Source: Linnemannia elongata
Taxonomy: Eukaryota; Mortierellomycota; Mortierellomycetes; Mortierellales; Mortierellaceae
Assembly (NCBI GenBank): GCA_036320915.1
Contig: JAXBDG010000003.1
Coordinates: 1,550,001 to 1,614,000, forward strand
DNA length: 64,000 bases
Direction: 5' to 3'
Shown here piece by piece: positions 34,222 to 44,115 of this stretch. Positions within the stretch are counted from its first letter, which is position 1, and the number at the start of each line of letters is the position of its first letter. The notes below the pieces were generated by a model that saw only the letters and a list, made by a program, of their open reading frames with translations, searched no databases and was not told the DNA's origin. A program made the position numbers and the translations under genes.

Positions 34222-37200
34222 ATGTCGGCACTGTCTCGCATCCCGGGCGTCGCCTCCTTAGCCTCCTTCGTCGCAGTGACATTCTCCCTCCACTCCAATC
34301 CTACCCTGCGCAAATACAACGACCTACTCGCCCACGCCTTTTACCATCATGGAAGAGTCTGTGCCTCCAACCAGGCCACCGTCATGGTCCTCGTAATCGT
34401 CTTTGTCGGCATGATCGCCTATCCGGGTATCGTCACCTCCTACAACTCCTCCGCATATGCACGCCACCGATCTGCAACAGCCACCACCACTGAGCACGAC
34501 ATCACTCTCTCAGACGGTTTCACTGCTCGCCACCAAGAGGCCAACCTCGACACCTTCTGGGCAAAGTCTGTCGTCGCCCCAACATGGAGTCAGGACCCCA
34601 GAGCCTTCGGCAGGAGTCTCCCTTCTCCTGATCCCCTCCACTACCTCGCCCCAGTCATCATCAACGCGACCGATCTTCATCCCTTTCAACACTACACAAA
34701 CGGCACCTTAGACTTGGAAAACAACAGCTCTGCAGAACAAGACCCAACAAACACCCCTTGGTCTGAGGCAGACCTGTTTGCCTTTACTACCAAGATCCAA
34801 GAGCGGATACTCAACATTGCCATCCAATACCCACCTCATGAAGACAACAAATCAGGCCATCGTAAGCCAACAGTACCACCTAGACTTGTTACTTTGAGAG
34901 ATATATGTCTATTGGAGCCAGCAGAATCTTCAAATCAAGCAGAGGACGAGGATTCTACCATGGAGCAGCCGCAGGACACTGGCCGGGGGTGTCTTGTACA
35001 CTCACCATTGATTTACCGGGACGATGATCCCGCCCATGTAGGCTCCGACATTGACCTCAACGGTACCCTGGAACAGTACCGGCACAAGTCGTCCTCGAAC
35101 TCGCTATTCGGAGGACTGTCCCTTGACAGGGGTCTGTCACCAGACCATCCATCTCTCTCCTTGGTCATTACATTTTTCCTGCGAGGAGACTTGGGCGTAC
35201 AAGCACCTACTGGACCCTACGATGACTCCTCGGCAACGGACAAGACGAGCGCAGGCAAGACGCACCATGACCCATTGGATGTCCGCCAAATCTGGCGTCT
35301 CATCTTCAAGCAACTCCAAATCGAACTCCAAGCGGAACGGGCCAAGAAAGCTCAAGCCCGGCTTTTCTATCACACCCCAACAACATCCGAGAACGACAAC
35401 AGCCTCCTTTCCGCAGAGGAAGGGACAGAAGGACAGGAAGAACAGGATGCCGGCAATGATATCGCGGATGTACCATCAAGCAGGGATTCTATTCCTGATC
35501 CACTCTCTCAATTTCTTGTCAGAGCTCTCCCAGTACAAGAAACCGGTCAGAGCGGATCGCGCCGACTTGTCTCTGAGGTATGCTTGCCAGGCTTGAAGTC
35601 CAATCGATTGTTTTGTTGTTGTTTTAGTTGTTTTTCTTATTCTCCTTGTTGTTGTTTGTATTGCTGTTGCCCTGCCTTATTAAGGTTCACGGAAATGGGT
35701 CAAATCTCCTTTCGAGAAGACAATTGTTGCTGTATACTCAACCTACAATCCCATCCCCCACTAAACTCTACTCCACTTCAGGAACACGCCCAGCCTCGTA
35801 CCAACATTTCGGCCGAATATTGGCTGCTGGGAATGGCTTACTTTGTGATGTTTCTCTACATCTCCCTCTCTGTCGGTCGCGTGGATTTGGTCAAGTCCAA
35901 GTATGGTCTCGGCATTGCCGCTGTCGCCACCGTCTTTGTTTCCCTCCTCATGTCGATCGGTCTTTGTTCGGTGTTTGGAGTAACTTTGACCCTGATGCCA
36001 TGGTAAGGGAGTACCCACAGGTGTGAATTCTGTATGATTAATGCAATAATTTGTAGAAAAAAAACATGCGCACAACTAAGCCTTTTTTTTTTTACGTTCT
36101 ATTAGGGAAATCTTGCCGTTCATGATTATTGTCGTTGGTGTCGAAAACATCAACATCTTGGTTCATGCTGTCGTGGAAACATCGATGGACTTGCCAGTCA
36201 GGGAGCGCGTAGGACGTGGATTGGGCACAGTCGGAGTCTCTATCACAATGACCCTCGTTGCCGAACTCTGCCTGTTGATCATTGGCGCCATGACGACGAT
36301 CCCTGCGGTGCAAGAATTTTGCACGTTCGCCATTGCCGCTGTCATCATGGACTATCTCCTCCAAATGACCTTCTTCATTACCGTCATTTCGATTGATATT
36401 CGTCGTTTGGAGCTGTCGGATCTGGGACGGCCTGCTGCACCATACTCGCGTTATCCCTTTGGCTCACGCCACTCTGCTACCAAGTCTAGTCTCTTCCCTG
36501 GCGATAACGAGATGGCGGTACGTTTCAGTGGGATTCATGCGACAAATGGAATGTCTATACTCGATGGAAATGACAGCAAACACCGCAGGAAAGATAGTAC
36601 TGGATCGCTCCATAGTGACGAGGACTCGCGGTCGCACGACAAACCCGGCAACAAAAACCGGAAAGGACGCATTTTCACGTCCATTATTGTAAGTTTCTTA
36701 TACGCCATTGTCAATCAGTTACCTCATTTCCATTACGCCCATTTCGGTTGCGTACCTAACATATGTACTCTTGAATTGCGTAGATGGTGGGAGTGATGGC
36801 GTATCTTGGATACATTTACGGGACCACAAACCAGTCGACACCAACAGTGGCAGTTACAGAATCATATTGGCGCATCATCCCTCCCGAGGCCTCAACCGAG
36901 TTTTGGGCGATGATCGATCCAGAGCGACAAGGAGGATATTTGGAGATTGAATCGCCTGCAGTTTTGACACTATGGAGGCCGCTGAATGGAACACACGACA
37001 TCCCATGCGACACCAAGACCGATGTCTCTGAGTTTGACAACTGCGACAGCCAGCAGGACGCGTCTGAGGAAGCGCATGCTGGATCAAAGCAGGATTCAGA
37101 CAGCTCCCAAACGCACACCAGCCAATTGGATCCACGCCGACCTTTCAAGTTCCTTTGGGAAACCTTGGTTTTCGTCTGCCTGTTTGCGTATTGGCTTGTC

Positions 37201-39831
37201 CGCGTCTTTGTCATTCCGTCAATCATTTTGGCCGCATCCATCCTTCTGCTATTGTCGTACCTTCTGAGTCCACAACGCAAATTACTGGTCGATCTGCAAT
37301 GGAGTTTCCCATTTATTGTGCTACCGGGAGATTACCAGTCGAAGCGGAAACTCATGATGGAAGAACTTTTGGCGCAAGAAGCAAGGGAGCTCGGACAGGA
37401 TCCAGGAGCATGCTCACCTCTCCCAGGATCAGTGGAAACGTTGTACAAGCGAGGCCACAAGACCGATATCGACCAGATGGATGTTTCGCCAGATCAGGGC
37501 CTCATCTTGACTTCCAGCATGGATGGCTCTATTCTTTTGTGGAGTGGCGTTGCAGGACACGGACAAGAGATGCCTCTTGCGAAACTAGAAGAAGGAGCTT
37601 GCTTGAAGACGTCGCCAATCAACAATAACATACCCTCTGTGCGAGTGACTGCTGCGTTCACCACACCAGTCAAGAGCCCACGATCCAAGGTCGGATCTCT
37701 CAAGTGCTTAAAGCTCGATTCCTCTGGCACTTTTGCAGCGGGCGGTTACGCAGATGGTGCTGTTCATGTGTGGAATGTTGATCAGGTCGCTCATGGGTAC
37801 GGCGAGCAGGGAATGGGCCGAGTACCCTCCTTGAGGTCAACGTATGGCATGGTTCGGGATCCCAGCACAACAACCGACCAAGCCAAGCTGAGAGTTGGCA
37901 GTATCTACTTTTGGGAGGCTGTTTCACGGCCGGAAGCAGGATCGTTTTTGGGTGAGGGTCTTTCGTTGATGGCTGGCTATCGCGACGGACAAATCTGGCA
38001 GTGGAACCCCGTCAACGGCGAAGGAGATTGTGTAGCTGAAACCAGGCATCGAGGCGGTATTGCAGAACTGGCGATGGTGGAGCTCAACCCCAAGACGAGA
38101 CAGGACCTTGGGTTGACACAGAGGACATACATGGTCGCAGCAGGAAAAGATGGAGGAATTCAGTGTTGGAGCGCCTCTCGCCGGCCGAATGGCTCGCTCG
38201 ATACTTGGTCCATGCTCTGGGGCCATGCTGGTCAGGCCGCTGGAGGTAGTGTGTCAGTACTGTCACTCGACGCCGAGGTACCTATGGTTGCCGTGGGATA
38301 CTCTACTGGCGCCATCAAGATCTGGGATCTAGAACATGGAAACCTCGTCTGGACACTCTCTCGTGGGTCGACGATACCAGGAGCATCTGCTCTGAGCGGA
38401 CCATCCAAGCTTCTTGACAGGAGATTTTCTCAAGGAGAGCCCGACAACCACCAACCGTCTCACCAGGGCTCAATTACAAAACTTTGCTTCCATGCATTGG
38501 AGCTTGAGGATGGGCTGACCGGAGAGCCTGCTCCGCGGGTTTGGTTGGTGATTTCGAGCGGGGTGGATGAAGCTGTGATGGTATGGATGGTAGAATGGGA
38601 GGGCTTAATGGCCTTGCCAACTCCCCTACGTCAACCAACACCACTTGGTCATCCGACTCAAAACGGCCACGAGTACTTTGCAGGCCACGACGGAAGCAAA
38701 TATGGCCAAACTCACGATCGGTTCAGAACCAACGGCTCTCGGGACTGGAAATCCAACCAAGGCAACATCGCGGGACACCTGGATATCCTGGGCATGCTCA
38801 GCTCATCTTTGCCTGCGCCAAGACTGGTGGGCTTTATGAAGCAGCGAGGAGGCCGCAGTATGACGGTCAGCAACTCGCGTCTCTATGGCGTCCGCCGGAC
38901 GGAATCAACCACAGCCCATGCAGCTCAACTCAACACACCTCCCAAGCAATCCCATGCTTCGATAGCGGAGACATCAGGACCTGTCGCCAACATCATTAGG
39001 AGTAGAAGGAAGAGCGACGGACATGTATTGTCATCAACTGCGGCTGGTCAGGATAGACAAACAGCATCCGGCAGTCATCCAACAAAGCGAGGATGGGAGC
39101 TCTGGGAGGCAGACCTTTACCAGTGCATTTTCAAGACCCCGGGCGTTTGGAGTTTGGATCTGACAATCCGAGCTATCAACCTGCAACCTCCTCTCCAGAG
39201 ACGCCCTTCGCTCCCAGCTCGGTCCCACCTTGACTCGACCCGGAGGCCGTCAATGACAACAGATGTGTTCAACTCAGGTACGCCAGGAACCATCACCGTG
39301 GCCTCCAATGGGTCCGGGATCGCCACACAGGTTGTGCTTAATCAGCACCACGGACTTCAGGCAGGTTTGGACATGGAGTATGGTCAACAGGACGGCAACA
39401 ATGCTCAGACTCGCCCCAAAATCCAGCGTCGACCCGGATCGTTCACAAACCAAGGAGGTCAGCAAGGATATGTTTTCACTACTGGAGTTGCGCGCCTGTC
39501 GCCGTCGGGACAACGACCTGAGTATGGCCAGTCACTACATCCAACAATGTCAGGTGTTGGCGGGGTGGATGACAGCTGGGGTAGCTTCAGAGCTGGAGGA
39601 GCCGCGAATGATGAGGACTCAGAGTCGATGCTGTTGCCATTTGTGGAGACGAGGCTGATCCACGCGATCTTGCGAGGACCTTCGTCGCGTGAGGCCGATG
39701 TGGAGACTTGGGATCCCATGGACTCAGCCAAGGCACCCGAATTGAAGGATATTGTGATTGGTTTCGGCAATTACATCAAGATTGTTCGTCTCATGGACGA
39801 GGACGAGGAGATCATGGCTGGAGACCAGTAA
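34222..39831 (+). CDS. SCAP: SREBP cleavage-activating protein (SCAP), sterol sensor
   Basis: Four exons, 34222-35577, 35782-36002, 36106-36688 and 36784-39831, give 1735 residues. SCAP escorts the SREBP transcription factor from ER to Golgi when sterols are low. TM1 is near residues 50-70 (VMVLVIVFVGMIAYPGIVTS). A very long, Ser/Asp-rich luminal loop reaches about residue 455. The sterol-sensing domain follows: YFVMFLYISLSVGRVDLVKS, YGLGIAAVATVFVSLLMSIG, EILPFMIIVVGVENI (527-541), TIPAVQEFCTFAI. It ends with SIDIRRLELSDL, where LELSDL (627-632) matches the MELADL COPII/Sec24-binding hexapeptide of animal SCAP. TM7-8 lie around 845-885. At least six WD40-like blades follow (for example TSSMDGSILLW, GGYADGAVHVWNV, VGYSTGAIKIWDL). 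The protein is longer than human SCAP. Confidence 0.95.
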
Positions 39832-40043
39832 GGAGCCCGCTCCGCGTAATTTATTTTTTTTATTTTCTCTCTTTTTCCCTCGGCTGTAGTTGTTCTTTTA
39901 CTCTTTTCCCCTTTACCAGTCGCTTTTAGATAGTAGCCCTTCATTTTATGTTTCGTTTTCTGCTTTTTCTGCTCTTTTGTACATTAAACTCGTTCTTGCT
40001 CGTTTTTTTCAGCCAAACAGTGGGTATTCATTGAAGTAGTGTG

Positions 40044-42175
40044 TTAATGTCCTTTCACTCGTTCAAGGCATCTGTCCAAGTACGCTCCCTGTCCCAGCTT
40101 GGATGCCAAAAAGCTTGTGGTCTTTGGATCGCGCAGAATCCTGAGACTGTACCAGATGACCAATCGCTGCAGAGCCACATCGTTCTTAAGAATCTGCATG
40201 ATGGCTGGGAAGAATCTCCAGGAATGGGTGAGTTGATAGTCTGCGTAGCGAGTGGAAGACGGATCATCAGCCATTTTTGAAATGGGTTCAGGCGGATTTG
40301 AAACCAAAGTTTTCGAAGAGTCTGGTTGTTGCTCTTGCTGTTGGAGAAGGGAGATCACTGTGCAGAGGTTTGTGATGAACTTAAGACTCTGAAGGGTTTT
40401 CATAGTATTGTCGAGTTCGAACTTTACGCTGAGGTTTGTTGCGCTTTCGGTCAACCTGGCAAGCTGAATCGGAGTTGCAGCACAGTCGATGTCAGGTGTG
40501 TGACATGCAGAAGTTCTCAAAGCTGATTTAATCGCTTTGGCCCGAGCTCCTTCCTTCATGCATTGGACGGCGTGAAAAGGATCCAGTTGATCAAGTTTGA
40601 TGATATCTTCCTCGACCCAGTTCCAGATCTGAGCGGCCATTAGCCTGTCGATCGAGTGCAGAGCCGAGCGACCGAGGTCCTTATTGTCATCGATCAACTC
40701 GTGGACCAAATCCAGCTTGTTCGTCTCGCAAAGACTAGCCACCAGCTTTGTGTCGATACCGTTGCTGCGACCAAGGGGGAATCGACGTGCCAAGGATGCA
40801 GCTTCTTCCGGATAGCCCTGTTCAATCAATTGTATCATAAGAAAGGATCCATAGTTGGAGTTGTCTTCGTCGAGCAACAGGTCGTGGTGATGATTGGCGT
40901 TGAACAGATGAGTGAGAAGGATAGGGTCCAGTTCAAAGGCGTCGATGGCAAGAAAGATTTGGAGGGGGTTCTTCTGAGCCAGGATTTTGTTTAATACTTC
41001 CTGATGGTGTCGGGGCTGGATGGAGTGGTTGTGGGCCTCTTGAGACGCGATATCCTTAAGCCCGTAGAGTTGACGGTGACTAAGGTTGTTGTTGAGGGAA
41101 GGAGGATAGATGTGAAGTCGGTGATTGGTTGGAAGTATAGGAAAGGGTTGGATGTCGCAGATGATGTCGTTGTTGGAATCCAAGATATTGTATGGCTTGC
41201 CTTGAACAGCCACCCTATTGTGAGGGGTGTCTTGAGCGAGAAGGGGAGAGTCGGCGAAATCTAAAAGCCAAAGCTCCTCGCTTAGAGGTGAAACGCATGC
41301 TCCGAGATCAATTAGAGTAGCGTCGTCGCGGGTGGTTGGGTTCTTCTTTTTACAACAGTGCTTATTTGTTTTTTTGGCGAGAGTGCTGATAGTAGTGTTG
41401 GTGATGTGTGTTGACAAGATGCCGCTGGAGTTTGTATCGTTGTCATTTGAAGAAGTGGCAAAGGCGGTCGATGGGAGATTACCATCGGGTAGAAATGTCA
41501 GTCCTATATCACAAATCTCATCGTCGGTAAGAGGAGGCGTTGTTGGATCGAGAGGAGGGGGAAGCGGTGGTGAACAAAGGACATCCACCAAGAACTGAGA
41601 CACCAACCGTTCAAACTCCTGATCGAGACCACGAGTTTTGACCATTTTGCCGAATGTCATTAGAGCTTGGAGGATGAACATGGGTGGGTCGGTATGGTTC
41701 TGGAGGCACTCCACCAGTGCGATTATTAGGCGGTCGGTGGTTCCGTAGAGTACTGCACGGCGGTACCCTGCAGCCGAGTCGAAGAATTTGAGGAGCTCGT
41801 GTAATAAGGCCGTGGGATTGTTCGTGCCGATCGCACTTTTTACGACTATTTAAACCAAGAAAATGAAACGAGTAAGACCAGTCAGTATTGCACTCCTTCA
41901 AAAGGCAGTTCAGATTATTGATAAAATCATCGCAAACATTCGCAGAAAATTGCCTCACCAGCGATGGTGCTGGGACCATTGTCTACGGGAGGATAGAATC
42001 TCGCAGGGACTCTGATGCGCCCGTAGCCATTGAGGCCAGATGTATGTTTCTTAATCTGCTGAAGGATGGTGCGTCGTGGGTCGTCAAACCATACGTTCGT
42101 GGCCTTTGAGTTTTTGGAGTGGGGAAGAGAATTCAGGGGTGAGGTTTTGGTGGGTGTGTAGAAGGCGACGGACAT
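40044..42175 (-). CDS. Unrecognised 672-residue helical protein
   Basis: Two exons, 42175-41959 and 41845-40044, joined in phase (IAG to VVKSAIG). I do not recognise a family. The N-terminus has FDDPRRTILQQIKK and a Pro-rich RVPARFYPP. A helical block follows, with LLHELLKFFDSAAGYRRAV and LQALMTFGKM. A long Ser/Thr/Asn-rich insert with KKTNKHCCKKKN separates this from a helical C-terminal half: NPLQIFLAIDAFELDPILL, LIEQGYPEEAASLARRFPLG, WNWVEEDIIKLDQLDP. The paired-helix look with regular aliphatic spacing suggests an alpha-solenoid or a helical region like the N-terminus of Mut-7/EXD3 proteins, but no exonuclease domain is present. No signal peptide or membrane segment is seen. It is divergent from TAF9. 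Confidence 0.72.
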
Positions 42176-42640
42176 TCTTGTTTGGGTGATTTTTTATTTG
42201 CTCGTTTAAAATGTAGGCGGAGAGATAGCGAAAGGTCGGCGACAAAGGAAGAATGGATGGGAGGTTTCAGCTTTTAAGGAATAGTAGTTCCTCCCAGAAC
42301 TCTAGACAAGGAAGCAATACAGCAAGCTTTTCTGTTAGGAGGGTATTGTGCAGGTGGTCTATGGGTGTTAATTTTAATGGCTTCGATCAATCACGACGCG
42401 CGACCAACGCGTGCTGCCTTTAGCTTGTTGTTTTTTAGCTTTCGCCACCAATTCAAGGCATTTTGAAATTCAGAGACGTCATCTTCCGCTGGGTGCAGGA
42501 TGCGCCCTAATTTTCTGACCACAGAGTAAAGGATAAAAAGGCCTGTTTGCAATCCTTTACCTCAGCTCAGGACTACACAACCAGGACACATCAGCCCGTA
42601 GGACATCAACCGCAACAGTTACAAACAGAACGACACAGCA
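42176..42640. promoter_or_regulatory. Bidirectional promoter region (672-residue protein / TAF9)
   Basis: A 465-bp interval between divergent start codons, of average base composition and without the usual pyrimidine tract. Several short AGCTTT/AAAGCT-like stretches occur near 42265-42330. No specific factor site is claimed. Confidence 0.5.
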
Positions 42641-43780
42641 ATGACGCAAGCACCACAACCTCGGGATGCAAAGGGTAAAAATCTGCACTTACTCATCACG
42701 CAGGGCATCAACACTTGAAAGTCTTGCCATGCAAAAAGCATTCTGACCGTAACACCACTCACCCACGAGACGCAATTTTGTCAACAGCTACCACTATTTC
42801 TCACCCATATCCCCACTCTGTTCCACGTATGGCTCTGTCCGCATTATAGTCATATCTTTGATTCTACAGTCACTCGCTGTCGAGGATGCCGACCAAAAAG
42901 TCATACACCAGCTGCTCGAGTTTGCACACCGTAAGGCTCTAATTGTGAAGTTGAGCGCTAGGTGTGATTGCCAGCATGATGTTTTTATAGTTGAGCTCGA
43001 ACCACTGACACAGTATAGCTATTTTTCTCGTCTAGGCTATACGACGGATGTTTTCCAGGATGCTTTACTCTACTCTGAACACGCAGGAAGGACAGACGTG
43101 GGCTTGGACGACGTTCGACTTGCCATCCAAGGACGTGTCAACCACTCTTTCACCTCACCGCCACCCAAAGAGGTAAACAGATATAGTCTTTCTTGGAATG
43201 GAATCGACTTAACATCACATTGGAGAGTTTCGACAGGAAGAGAAAATAGGACTAATCATGTCGTATTCTGCTCCATCTCCTGGATTCTTTTTATTTATCT
43301 AGTTCCTTCTGGAGCTTGCAGAGGAAAAGAATAAGGTGCCACTACCATTGATCCCAGAAAAGTACGGGATCCGTCTGCCACATGAACGTCACTGTCTAAC
43401 CGCCGTCAACTTCCAGCTCATCCCCGAGGTAAACAGATGCGATAAAGAACTCAGATCGGGAAAGAAGGCAGCCCAATGTCCCTTAGATGCCGACATGAGA
43501 TTAACTTCCCAATCATTCTTTCCTCGGGAATCTATAGCTTCCACCACCAACTCACAAGGATGTCGCAAAGGAAGCAGCATTATCTACAGGACAGGATGAG
43601 GCAGGGGCGCCATCACTGTTCAAGGTCAAGGAGGAAGAAACAGGGGACGACTCTGATGAAGAGATGGAGGAAGTGGCTCAAACGCCTTTGCCACAGAGCC
43701 AACAGAATCTGGCAAACCACGATGCATGGAAGCGCAAACGGGCAGACGAAGAGGACAACTATGATGATGACGACGAGTAA
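42641..43780 (+). CDS. TAF9: Transcription initiation factor TFIID/SAGA subunit TAF9
   Basis: Five exons, 42641-42674, 42850-42930, 43036-43172, 43303-43428 and 43538-43780, give 206 residues. TAF9 pairs with TAF6 through a histone fold in both TFIID and SAGA. PRDAKVISLILQSLAVED spans the first splice, followed by VIHQLLEFAHRYTTDVFQDA and YSEHAGRTDVGLDDVRLAIQ, the full H3-like fold (about residues 8-75). The conserved C-terminal extension LLELAEEKNKVPLPLIPEKY, then GIRLPHERHCLTAVNFQL, is the TAF9 block that contacts TAF6. The end is acidic with an NLS-like WKRKRADEED. The acceptor at 42849 rather than 42869 was chosen because it restores the conserved VISLILQ segment and the phase. Confidence 0.95.
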
Positions 43781-44115
43781 GAAGCCACGTCTTTGATTCA
43801 CGTCGCCAAACGGTAGTTTCTTTATCACTTTACTTTGCTTCATCCAATCTCTCTACCCTTCTATTGCTTCGCTTCCTTTCCTTGGCCTATAATAAAACTT
43901 GCTCGGGATCTTGTACATTATCAATCACTCTATTCTCCATAAATTTGATTGTGAAATGAAAGGTGTTTACTTCTGGATAAAAAATGAATGTGTACTGTAC
44001 AAAGCTACTCGAAGGTATTTACAGAGTGCTCCATTGTGCTGTAGCGATCCCTCCCTCAATTAGAATCGCCTCGCTGTCGCATCGTTCGCTGTTTGTTGAG
44101 TTTGTTGGAGATATT
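43781..44115. other. Convergent 3' region between TAF9 and PDI
   Basis: 335 bases of 3' flank. A plus-strand AATAAA-type signal (ATAATAAAAC near 43890) fits TAF9 polyadenylation. No gene is supported. Confidence 0.6.

Noticed and set aside
42861..42869. CTACAG acceptor as the start of TAF9 exon 2
   Set aside because: Using it loses the conserved VISLILQ segment and breaks phase with exon 1; the acceptor at 42849 fits both.
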